Source: Firm-04 sp045600205 (GTDB lineage: Bacteria > Bacillota > Clostridia > Oscillospirales > Ruminococcaceae). From it: a stretch of DNA of 30,466 nucleotides. Shown piece by piece: positions 14,826 to 22,953 of the stretch; position 1 is the stretch's first letter, and every line of letters starts with the position of its first letter. The DNA lies in NCBI GenBank assembly GCA_045600205.1, contig JAZRXM010000027.1:1-30466 (forward strand), in the 5' to 3' direction. Position numbers and translations under genes: made by a program. The notes beneath the pieces are model-generated. The model saw nothing but the letters and a program-made list of their open reading frames with translations. It was not told where the DNA came from and made no database searches.

Positions 14826-14861
14826 GCAGCTTTGGTGATTACCGAAGCTGCGGATTTTTTT
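14826..14861 (+). terminator. Hairpin with T tract, plus-strand terminator or leader element
   Basis: GCAGCTTTGG (14826-14835) pairs with CCGAAGCTGC (14842-14851) around a 6-base loop, followed on the plus strand by seven T. No plus-strand gene lies upstream of it in the gap. On the minus strand it lies in the leader of the small ORF at 14787, so it may instead be a leader structure. Confidence 0.5.
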
Positions 14862-14863
14862 GT

Positions 14864-14895
14864 TTCGCCCGATATTTGACGATACAGGGCGAAAG
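14864..14895 (-). promoter_or_regulatory. Leader hairpin of the small-ORF transcript
   Basis: TTTCGCCC (14864-14871) and GGGCGAAA (14888-14895) form a perfect 8-bp stem with a 16-base loop. It lies immediately after the predicted start point of the minus promoter at 14909-14937 and is followed by a second hairpin (14826-14851). The pair gives a structured leader of about 110 bases. No known riboswitch class is recognised. Confidence 0.45.
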
Positions 14896-14908
14896 AATTA
14901 ACTTTTCT

Positions 14909-14937
14909 ATTATAGCATATTCCATTTTGAAATGCAA
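14909..14937 (-). promoter_or_regulatory. Minus-strand sigma-A promoter in the intergenic gap
   Basis: Minus strand TTGCAT (14932-14937), 17 bases, TATAAT (14909-14914). Transcription would begin near 14902 and run through two hairpins into the possible small ORF and duplicated element, towards the ECF sigma gene. Confidence 0.65.
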
Positions 14938-15151
14938 GCGGAAAATGGAAACATCGCAATGTGCATGACAGTACAAGGGCGGTGTTTCTTTTTTTATTGC
15001 ATATTGCAACAGGATTCAAAAAAGGAAGAAATGGTATACAAATTGCAGAGGATTTCTGAATCCGTATGCAAAATTGAAGCATCCTCCAAAAATATATGCC
15101 AAAACAGAAGAATGTTTCTGCATATTGTTCACCGAAAATGCAGATTTGGCA

Positions 15152-15180
15152 TTGACCATTTCTTGCGGCTGTGATATAAT
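15152..15180 (+). promoter_or_regulatory. Promoter of the GH2 beta-galactosidase gene
   Basis: Plus strand TTGACC (15152-15157), 17 bases, TATAAT (15175-15180), with TG at the extended -10 position. Predicted transcription start is near 15187, which excludes any translation start upstream of it. Confidence 0.85.
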
Positions 15181-15253
15181 AAAAATATACTGGATAAAAG
15201 CGCGAAAATGCGCTGATTCAGCAAAAAGACAAAAACACAGAAAAAGGGATTAT

Positions 15254-18200
15254 TTGAAACAGGAGGATCCTAGGAAAACAATTCGAAAGATGTGTTCCGC
15301 ATCTGCGGCGTGTTTGATGCTGACAGCGTCATTGCCGCTGGACGGAACGACCGTTTTTGCGGCGGGGGGGACCACCGCAGACGGTCTGAAACCTGCAGTG
15401 CAGGCAAATGTCAGTGCCAAAAAGTTTACGCATAAGGAATGGACAGGCACTGATTACACCGATTTGTCAGGGAAAGCCGTCACGGGTGAGGATGTGTTCG
15501 GCATCAACCGTGAAGAAGCGTCGCTGAACATCATTCCGTATCAGGACACGGCAAGTGCGGCAGCGGCGGTCTGGGATTACAATGCCCGCGAGGATTCCGC
15601 GTATATGCAAAAACTTACGGGGGTCGGGCAGGCGTGGGACTTGACTGTTGTGCAGAATCAGACGCAGGCGCAGAAGTATCTGGATGCGGGCTTCATGAAT
15701 GCAAGTTACAGCGCGTCCGCAGGAAATGGCTGGAAATCCGTAACATTGCCGTGCAGCTGGACCTGTCAGGGATTTGACTTTCCGATTTATGCGAATGTTA
15801 CCATGCCTTGGCAAAGTGCCTATGACTATGTGACCGTGCCGAATGCGGCAACGAATTATAACCCTGTGGGACTGTACCGCAAAACTTTTACGGTTGACTC
15901 CGCAATGACTGCGAACAACCGCCGTGTGTATCTGGAATTTGACGGCGTGGAATCCGCATACTATGTATATATCAACGGAAAAGAAGTTGGATACAGCGAA
16001 GATACGTTCAGTCCGCATCGTTTCGACATCACCGACTATTTGCAAAGCGGCGAAAATCTGCTTGCGGTAAAGGTGCACAAGTTCTGCGATGGTACATGGT
16101 TTGAAGGGCAGGATATGATCTATGACGGCGGCATTTTCCGCGATGTGTTCCTCACCAGTGCGCCGCTGGTACAGATCAGCGATTATACCGTGCAGACCGA
16201 TCTGGACAGCAGCTTCACGAATGCGACCCTGAAACTCTCTGTGGATGTCCGCAATCTATCGACCGCGGCGCAGAGCGGCTGGAGCATTGATGTTGCCGCA
16301 TTGGATGAAGCAGGGAAAAATATCATCAGCGGTGCAAGCATTTCCGTGGATTCGGTTGCTTCGAACAAAACGGGTACGTTCACGCTGAATCAGAATGTCA
16401 CCGCACCGAAACTCTGGTCAGCGGAAACACCGAATCTCTACGCTCTTGTCCTGACGCTGAAAGACGGCGCAGGCAATGCGGTAGAAACGGTATCCACGCA
16501 GCTTGGTTTCCGTGAGATCACATTTACATCTACTGAGGTCAACAGCAATTATCAGGTGACAACGAAATCGTGGCAGCCGATCAAGATCAACGGCAAGCGT
16601 CTGCTGTTGAAAGGCGTCAACCGTCACGATACCGACCCGTTCTATGGTAAGGCAGTCACGCAGGAGGCTATGGAGGAAGATATCCGCCTGATGCAGACAC
16701 ATAACATCAACGCGGTGCGTACTTCGCATTACAGCAATGACAGCTATCTCTACTGGCTCTGCAATAAATATGGTATGTACGTCATGGCGGAAACGAATCT
16801 GGAATGCCACGCACTGATGAACGATCATAGCGCAAAAGCACTGTTTTACGAGCTAGCCATGGATCGTACACAGACTGCGTTTGAGCGCCTGAAGAATCAC
16901 CCTGCGAACATAGCGTGGTCGATCGGCAATGAAATGGTATATACGGGTGATGCGAGCTGTGCCAACGGAATGTTCCGTGACATGATCTGGTTCTTCAAGC
17001 GCAATGACGGCACACGCCCCGTACACAGTGAGGGTCAGGGCGACGCTATGGGCGTAGATATGGCAAGTAATATGTATCCCGGTTCCGGCGGACTCTGGTC
17101 GCGTGCGGGAGCAAATAAAATGCCGTATGTCATGTGCGAATACGACCATGCGATGGGCAATTCGGTCGGTGCGCTGAAAGAGTACTGGGATCCGATCCGC
17201 AGTGCGGACAATATGCTGGGCGGTTTCATCTGGGACTGGGCAGACCAGTCGCGTGCGACAAGTCTGGATACGATTCCCGCACCTGCAACCATTACGGATA
17301 CCAACGGAAAATCGGGCAAATGCTACGGCAGTGTCAATGGCGGCATCCTGAACGGTTATACGGTCATGGATGCGGACAGCGCGTATCAGGCGGCACTTTC
17401 GGGCACGGGCAAGGCGTTTACATTTGAGGCAAAAGTGAAGCCTGCTTCAACGGTATCCAACAGCGTACTGCTTTCCAAAGGCGATAAGCAGGTTGCCCTG
17501 AAAACCAAGAGTACGGGTTCGGGTCTGGAGTTCTTTGTATATGACGGCAGCAACTGGAATGCGGTTTCCTGTGATTTCCCTTCCAATTGGGTCGGCAACT
17601 GGCATCAGGTCGCCGGTGTCTACAACAAAGGCTCCATTGCGATCTACATTGACGGCAGACAGGCAAATGCCACAACCGTGACCGACAGTATTGCGGCAGG
17701 ATCGCAGGCAGTCGGTATCGGCTTTGACGGAGAAAACGGACGAACCTTTGACGGACAGATTGCCTATGCACGTATTTACAAGAAAGCGCTTTCTGCATCG
17801 GAGATCAGTGCGCAGGGCAGCAGCAATCCTGCAATCGGCGCATCGGATTCCTCCGTGCTGCTGTGGATGGATTACAGTACGGCAAAACTTGGCAAGAGCG
17901 GCGTCTGGGATTACTACGGCGAATCATTCGCACACAAAAATCTCTATGCTGATCAGAGTGCAGGCACGTATTTTGCATACGGCGGCGACTGGGGTGACAA
18001 GCCGAATGACAACAGTTTCTGTCAGAATGGTCTGGTCAGTCCTGACCGTGACCCGCAGCCTGAGATCGCAGAGGTCAAATATCAGTACCAGAATTTCTGG
18101 TTTAGTGGAAACGAGGATGAAATTGCAAACAGAAAAGTCAATGTCTACAACGAAAACAATTTTGTCAACCTGAATGCGTATGATGTCAAATGGGAGCTGC

Positions 18201-20251
18201 TGCAAAACGGCGTAGCCTGCACAAGCGGCATACTTTCTGCCGCAGATTGCGCACCGCTTTCCAAGGCAACCCTGACGATTCCCTACGAAATGCCTGCGAA
18301 AATCTATGCAGGTGATGAGTTCTATCTGAACATTTCTGTGGTCACCAAGTCGGATGTCCGCCTGATTGCAAAGGGTACGGAAATTGCATATGCGCAGTTT
18401 GCAGTACCCGCAGCCGCACCGCTTGCCGCCCCGAAAATCAGCGGTTCCGCGGTCAATGTCAAGGATACTTCCGATGGTTATGCAGTCAGCGGCGAGCATT
18501 TCTCGTTCATGATTGAAAAGTCAACAGGTACGATGAAAAACTACGTCTATGACGGCGAAACGATCATCACGAGCGGACCGAAGCCGAATTTCTGGCGCGG
18601 ATACGTAGAAAATGACGGCAACAATGCCAATCAGAAACTGTTTGATACCAAGTGGCAGGGTGCTGCATCGAACATCAAGGTCAACGGCATCAATGTATCC
18701 AAAAACAGCAGCGGCTTGCAGGAAATAGCAGTCAATATCAGCTTCCCGAATGCAGGCGGAGCCACAGAAACGATTTCGTACACCATTGGCGGCGAAGGTC
18801 AGGTGACCGTCAAAATGACAGTGGATGCAACGAAATCGGGAATGGGCGGTTTCATTCGTGTTGGTTCTCTGATGACATTGCCCGCAGGTTTTGAGCAGGT
18901 CACATGGTACGGCAACGGACCCGTGGAAACCTTCAATGACCGTAAAACCAACGGCAGACAGGGCGTATGGAACAGTACCGTTTCCGAGATGTTCTACCCC
19001 TACATGAAAGTAGATGACTGCGGCAACATGACCGATGTCAAGTGGATGGCAGTGCAGAACAGCAAGCAAAGTACCGGTCTGTTGGTTGCGGCTACGAATA
19101 CCGTTGAGGCGAGTGCGCTGCATTTCACACCGGATGATCTGGGCGCGGTCAACCATGTATACGAGCTTTCTCCGCGCAGCGAAACGATTCTCAGCATGGA
19201 CTACGGCTCTATGGGTACCGGCAGCGCGACCTGCGGTCAGGCAACACTGGAGCAATATTGTTTGCCAAGCAGCCGCGTCTACGAGTGGGAATACACGCTG
19301 ATTCCCGTTGCGTCCGATGCTTCTGTCAAGGCTTTGACCAATGCTGCAAAACCTTATCGTAACACCAACACCGTCCTCATGGACAAGAGCAAGAATCAGA
19401 TCGTTGTTCCCGTGACATCAAGTGCATCCATGAAGGAAGCGGGCGGCAAAACCGTTCTGACGGGTTCGGTATCCGTACCGAGCAACAATTCTCTGGGCTA
19501 TGCGGTCGAGGGCAAAAATTCCTTTACCGTGGAAGTCAATGTCACCCCGACAGGTGATCCTGCATACAATATGTTTGTCGGAAAGGGAGATGGCGCATTT
19601 GCGCTTCGTACCCGTCCCGGCAGTCTGGATTTCTTCATTCATGCAAACGGCGATTGGCGCACTCTGTACTATGAAATGCCGTCCTCGATGGCAAGCAGCT
19701 GGATTGGGAAAGAGCATCAGATCGCAGGCATTTACGATGCATCTACAAGTACGCTTCGCCTTTATGCAGACGGCGTGATGTTGGCAGAAAAGTCAGCAGG
19801 TACGACTGCGGGCGTGGATCATACAGGTTACAATGTCACGATCGGAGCCTGTCCTGATACGGGGCGCACTTCGTCTGCGGAATTCTCGTCGGTGCGCATT
19901 TACAACAAGGTGCTTTCGGCATCGGAGCTTGCATCGCAGAACACCGCATCTCCGACCTACGGTGCAGACAGCAGCGCAGTAGAGCTGTGGCTGGAATTTG
20001 CTGCGACATACAGTGATGATTACGGTGATGACGAGGAAGAAACCGTTCTGAATCTCGGTGACGTCAATGTAGACGGAAAAGTAACCATAGCGGATGCAGT
20101 TTTGCTGAGCCGAATGGTCAATGAGGATACCACAGTAACAATTACGAAGCAGGGCATTCGCAATGGCGACTGCAACCGGGATCAGGAGTATTCGCAGGAT
20201 GATGTTACGCTGATTCTGAAATATATCGCCCGATTAATTTCCAAATTCTGA
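15254..20251 (+). CDS. Secreted GH2 beta-galactosidase with LamG insertion, second LamG and dockerin
   Basis: Numbered from TTG 15254 the protein has 1665 residues. A signal peptide (basic RKTIRK, then a hydrophobic stretch to FAA near 36) precedes a LacZ-type GH2 enzyme: sugar-binding domain about 85-310, Ig-like about 310-423, TIM barrel from 426. Acid/base Glu560 lies in SIGNEM and nucleophile Glu629 in CEYDHAMGNS. After GFIWDWADQ a LamG-like domain (about 696-856) interrupts the barrel, which resumes at FAYGGDWGDKPND and NGLVSPDR. An Ig-like domain, the beta-galactosidase small-chain domain (about 1080-1356), a second LamG (about 1413-1566) and a two-repeat type I dockerin (GDVNVDGK, GDCNRDQ; from 1600) follow. 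It should hydrolyse beta-galactosides outside the cell and dock onto a cellulosome-type scaffold. The start is unsure: AGGAGG at 15261 precedes AGG at 15272 where ATG would be expected. TTG 15254 has AAGGG five bases upstream. Confidence 0.9.
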   Translation: MKQEDPRKTIRKMCSASAACLMLTASLPLDGTTVFAAGGTTADGLKPAVQANVSAKKFTHKEWTGTDYTDLSGKAVTGEDVFGINREEASLNIIPYQDTASAAAAVWDYNAREDSAYMQKLTGVGQAWDLTVVQNQTQAQKYLDAGFMNASYSASAGNGWKSVTLPCSWTCQGFDFPIYANVTMPWQSAYDYVTVPNAATNYNPVGLYRKTFTVDSAMTANNRRVYLEFDGVESAYYVYINGKEVGYSEDTFSPHRFDITDYLQSGENLLAVKVHKFCDGTWFEGQDMIYDGGIFRDVFLTSAPLVQISDYTVQTDLDSSFTNATLKLSVDVRNLSTAAQSGWSIDVAALDEAGKNIISGASISVDSVASNKTGTFTLNQNVTAPKLWSAETPNLYALVLTLKDGAGNAVETVSTQLGFREITFTSTEVNSNYQVTTKSWQPIKINGKRLLLKGVNRHDTDPFYGKAVTQEAMEEDIRLMQTHNINAVRTSHYSNDSYLYWLCNKYGMYVMAETNLECHALMNDHSAKALFYELAMDRTQTAFERLKNHPANIAWSIGNEMVYTGDASCANGMFRDMIWFFKRNDGTRPVHSEGQGDAMGVDMASNMYPGSGGLWSRAGANKMPYVMCEYDHAMGNSVGALKEYWDPIRSADNMLGGFIWDWADQSRATSLDTIPAPATITDTNGKSGKCYGSVNGGILNGYTVMDADSAYQAALSGTGKAFTFEAKVKPASTVSNSVLLSKGDKQVALKTKSTGSGLEFFVYDGSNWNAVSCDFPSNWVGNWHQVAGVYNKGSIAIYIDGRQANATTVTDSIAAGSQAVGIGFDGENGRTFDGQIAYARIYKKALSASEISAQGSSNPAIGASDSSVLLWMDYSTAKLGKSGVWDYYGESFAHKNLYADQSAGTYFAYGGDWGDKPNDNSFCQNGLVSPDRDPQPEIAEVKYQYQNFWFSGNEDEIANRKVNVYNENNFVNLNAYDVKWELLQNGVACTSGILSAADCAPLSKATLTIPYEMPAKIYAGDEFYLNISVVTKSDVRLIAKGTEIAYAQFAVPAAAPLAAPKISGSAVNVKDTSDGYAVSGEHFSFMIEKSTGTMKNYVYDGETIITSGPKPNFWRGYVENDGNNANQKLFDTKWQGAASNIKVNGINVSKNSSGLQEIAVNISFPNAGGATETISYTIGGEGQVTVKMTVDATKSGMGGFIRVGSLMTLPAGFEQVTWYGNGPVETFNDRKTNGRQGVWNSTVSEMFYPYMKVDDCGNMTDVKWMAVQNSKQSTGLLVAATNTVEASALHFTPDDLGAVNHVYELSPRSETILSMDYGSMGTGSATCGQATLEQYCLPSSRVYEWEYTLIPVASDASVKALTNAAKPYRNTNTVLMDKSKNQIVVPVTSSASMKEAGGKTVLTGSVSVPSNNSLGYAVEGKNSFTVEVNVTPTGDPAYNMFVGKGDGAFALRTRPGSLDFFIHANGDWRTLYYEMPSSMASSWIGKEHQIAGIYDASTSTLRLYADGVMLAEKSAGTTAGVDHTGYNVTIGACPDTGRTSSAEFSSVRIYNKVLSASELASQNTASPTYGADSSAVELWLEFAATYSDDYGDDEEETVLNLGDVNVDGKVTIADAVLLSRMVNEDTTVTITKQGIRNGDCNRDQEYSQDDVTLILKYIARLISKF

Positions 20252-20261
20252 TATTCAAGAG

Positions 20262-20296
20262 CGTCCCGTGCCATAAAATGGTACGGGACGTTTTTT
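20262..20296 (+). terminator. Intrinsic terminator after the beta-galactosidase gene
   Basis: A 13-bp stem with one wobble pair (20262-20274 with 20278-20290), a 3-base loop and six T. It closes the GH2 transcript before the GH16 gene. In 20297-20475 only a weak promoter (extended -10 TGGCATACT near 20364) and a folded leader around 20396-20440 can be suggested. Confidence 0.9.
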
Positions 20297-20475
20297 GTGC
20301 AGGGAAAGGTTAAGAAATTACCATTTATGCGAGTATAGTAGTAGAAATTCCAATGTAATTGTGGCATACTGAAAGCGGAGATGTGAGAGAATGGTCTGCG
20401 AAGAAGCAGCTGCCCCTTCGGTTGATTTTCCGCAGATGATTCACCGCAACCGACAGTTATGAAAGGATGAAATCC

Positions 20476-21894
20476 ATGAAGCAAACAGGAATCGGAAAAC
20501 GCTGCGGCGCACTGGCACTGGTCATACTGAGCGCGTCGCTTTGCGGCTGCAACAGCGGCAGTTCCGCATCAACGGCAGATTCAACAAAACCCGTCGAAAC
20601 CTCAGCACCCGCACCCAAAACGGAGGCTCCTGAACTTGCGGGATATAAACTCCTCTGGAACGACGAATTTGAGGACGCCGCTCTGCGTGACGACATCTGG
20701 AGCTACGACCCCCATGAGCCCGGCTGGACAAACGAAGAATTGCAGGAATACACCACTTCTACGGATAATGTGTTTACCCGCGACGGCAAGCTTGTCCTGA
20801 AGGCGATCAAAACGCAAACCGAGGACGGCAAGGACTACTACACCTCAGGCAAGATCAAATCGCAAAACAAGAAGGATTTTATGTACGGCAAGGTCGTGGC
20901 ATCTGCCAAGGTTCCGGAAGGAAAAGGTCTGTGGCCTGCGATCTGGATGATGCCGACCGATGAGGCGCATTATGGTCAGTGGCCGAAATGCGGCGAAATT
21001 GATATCATGGAAGTACTTGGCAGCGATGTCAAAACCGCATACAGCACGATTCACTATGGTGAGCCGCATGGCGAGCAGCAGGGCACTCTGGTACTCGACA
21101 GCGGCAGCTTTGCGGATTCCTTCCATGAGTACTCCGTAGAGTGGGAGCCCGGCGAATTCCGTTACTACATCGACAGTAATCTGGTACTGACCGTGAACGA
21201 CTGGTTTACCGCAGTTGACGGCGAGGACGAGAAGCCCTATCCCGCGCCTTTTGACCAGACGTTTTTCGTGCAGATGAACCTCGCAGTAGGCGGCACATGG
21301 CCGGGTAATCCCGACGCTACCACCGATTTTGACAAAGCCGAATTTGAAGTGGATTATGTCCGTGTATACCAGAAAGAATCGTATGATACCAATGTAAAGA
21401 AGCCGGAGAAGAATTACCGTGAACCATTGGAGGACGGCAATTACATTCTGAACGGCGATTTTGCCGAAGCAGAAGATCTTACCGATGAAGAAAACTGGAA
21501 GTTCATCCTGCTCAACGGCGGCGAAGGCGCAGCGGAAATCAAGGACAACATGATGGTGATTTCCTCGACCAACGCAGGTACGGAGGAATATTCCGTGCAG
21601 TTGGTACAGCCTGACCTTCCGATGATCAAGGGGAAGAAATACCGTGTCAGCTTTGATGCAAAGGCTGACGAAAACCGCAATATTATCGTTGCCGTTACGG
21701 CACCGACGGCAGGCTGGATTCGTTATCTGCCCGATACCACGCAGGCAATTACCACAGAGATGCAGAATTATACCTTTGAATTTGAAATGAAGGACAAGGA
21801 CGATAATAACGGCAGACTCGAATTCAACATGGGCAAATATGGTGAAACCGCAACGGTTTACATCACCAATGTCCGTGTCGAAGAAATCAAATGA
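20476..21894 (+). CDS. GH16 beta-glucanase lipoprotein with C-terminal CBM-like domain
   Basis: A 472-residue protein. ATG 20476 is chosen because AAAGG lies nine bases upstream; ATG 20467 touches that site and is too close. The signal ends in a clean lipobox LCGC with Cys25, followed by a Ser/Thr/Pro linker. The GH16 domain (about 55-300) contains the active-site motif GEIDIMEVLG with nucleophile Glu174, Asp176 and acid/base Glu179, plus WPAIWMMP and the DYVRVYQ end strand. GH16 enzymes of this form cleave beta-1,3 or mixed beta-1,3-1,4 glucans (laminarin, lichenan). Residues about 318-472 form a jelly-roll like a CBM4/9 domain (NGDFAE start, YRVSFDAKA). It is retained on the cell surface, unlike the dockerin enzyme upstream, from which a terminator separates it. 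Confidence 0.93.
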   Translation: MKQTGIGKRCGALALVILSASLCGCNSGSSASTADSTKPVETSAPAPKTEAPELAGYKLLWNDEFEDAALRDDIWSYDPHEPGWTNEELQEYTTSTDNVFTRDGKLVLKAIKTQTEDGKDYYTSGKIKSQNKKDFMYGKVVASAKVPEGKGLWPAIWMMPTDEAHYGQWPKCGEIDIMEVLGSDVKTAYSTIHYGEPHGEQQGTLVLDSGSFADSFHEYSVEWEPGEFRYYIDSNLVLTVNDWFTAVDGEDEKPYPAPFDQTFFVQMNLAVGGTWPGNPDATTDFDKAEFEVDYVRVYQKESYDTNVKKPEKNYREPLEDGNYILNGDFAEAEDLTDEENWKFILLNGGEGAAEIKDNMMVISSTNAGTEEYSVQLVQPDLPMIKGKKYRVSFDAKADENRNIIVAVTAPTAGWIRYLPDTTQAITTEMQNYTFEFEMKDKDDNNGRLEFNMGKYGETATVYITNVRVEEIK

Positions 21895-21975
21895 TCCGGT
21901 CTTGATGTACCGATTGCCCTCTGTGCATCAGACTGTTTCAGATTCCAATATCCTATTGTTTCTTTTTCTCCGAAA

Positions 21976-22003
21976 CGCTGTCTTGAAAAAGGCAGCGTTT
22001 TCT
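21976..22003 (+). terminator. Probable terminator after the GH16 gene
   Basis: AACGCTG (21976-21982) pairs with CAGCGTT (21995-22001) around a 12-base loop, followed by TTTTCTC. It is weaker than others in the window. The stretch 22004-22179 up to the ABC promoter has no recognisable gene. Confidence 0.6.
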
Positions 22004-22179
22004 CTATGCCTATGAAAATCGGCATAATGATAAATTGTGCGGTTTCGCGTGAAAAATCCGATGCTTTTTGAAAGAAACGAAGTAAATGAGATTGTACAGG
22101 AATCCTGAGAAAGCAGGCGAAATGCAGTGGATATCCGGAGAGAAATCGAAAATCTGACAGAGAGATGAAAAATACTGCC

Positions 22180-22208
22180 TTGCACTTTCCGATTCATTTT
22201 GTTATAAT
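22180..22208 (+). promoter_or_regulatory. Promoter of the ABC transporter pair
   Basis: TTGCAC (22180-22185), 17 bases, TATAAT (22203-22208) with TG at the extended -10 position. The transcript would start about 35 bases before ATG 22249. Confidence 0.8.
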
Positions 22209-22248
22209 AGAAAACAGCAAATACAATATGAACGAGAGGATGTTTTTT

Positions 22249-22953
22249 ATGCTTGAAGTATCTCATCTGACAAAACGCTACGGGAAATTGCTTGCCTGCA
22301 ATGATTTGAGTTTTTCTGTTCCCGAGGGGAGCATTACCGTGCTGGTCGGACCGAATGGTGCAGGAAAAAGTACGCTCATCAAGTCGATTACAGGTTTCCT
22401 GAAATACGAAGGTGAAATCAAAATCGGCGGCTTTGCTGCAAAAACACTGGAAGCCAAGCGGCTGCTCGGATATTCACCGGAACTGCCCGCGCTTTACCCC
22501 AATCTGACGGTGCGTGAGCATCTGGAATTCATTGCGCGTGCGTATCGTCTGAAGGATTATCAGGAATATGCCGATCAATTGCTGACTCGTCTGGAACTTG
22601 CCGACAAGCAGAAAAAGTATGCAGATGCGCTTTCAAAGGGTATGCAGCAGAAACTGAGCGTCTGCTGTGCGTTGTTGCCGCATCCGAAGCTGTTGCTGTT
22701 GGATGAGCCGATGATCGGTCTGGATCCGCACGCGATCAAGGAGATCAAGCTGATGATGCAGGAGCTGCGTGCAGAAGGCTGTGCGGTTCTGGTCAGTACG
22801 CATATGCTGGATAGTATGGATATGCTCTGGGATCAGACCATCATCATGAAAGAGGGCAAATTGATTGCCAACGTGGATAAGCACAGTCTGGATGCAGAGG
22901 GCAAGTCGTTGGAGGATGTGTTCTTTGCATTGACCGAGGGGGCAGAGCAATGA
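22249..22953 (+). CDS. ABC transporter ATP-binding protein
   Basis: A 234-residue nucleotide-binding subunit. ATG 22249 is preceded by AGAGG at nine bases; upstream in-frame codons lie before the promoter. Walker A is GPNGAGKST (34-42), the signature is LSKGMQQ in place of LSGGQ, and Walker B is LLLLDEP, followed by a switch His in VSTHML. This form is typical of exporter ATPases of the EcsA/YxlF type. The last bases overlap the permease gene in ATGA, so the two are co-translated. The substrate is not evident from sequence or context. Confidence 0.93.
   Translation: MLEVSHLTKRYGKLLACNDLSFSVPEGSITVLVGPNGAGKSTLIKSITGFLKYEGEIKIGGFAAKTLEAKRLLGYSPELPALYPNLTVREHLEFIARAYRLKDYQEYADQLLTRLELADKQKKYADALSKGMQQKLSVCCALLPHPKLLLLDEPMIGLDPHAIKEIKLMMQELRAEGCAVLVSTHMLDSMDMLWDQTIIMKEGKLIANVDKHSLDAEGKSLEDVFFALTEGAEQ

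Noticed and set aside
14932..15174. 80-codon plus-strand ORF in the intergenic gap
   Set aside because: No ribosome site, no recognisable domain, and it ends within the downstream promoter.
15074..15253. Upstream extension of the beta-galactosidase frame
   Set aside because: It lies before and across the promoter at 15152-15180 and would place a non-signal sequence ahead of the signal peptide.
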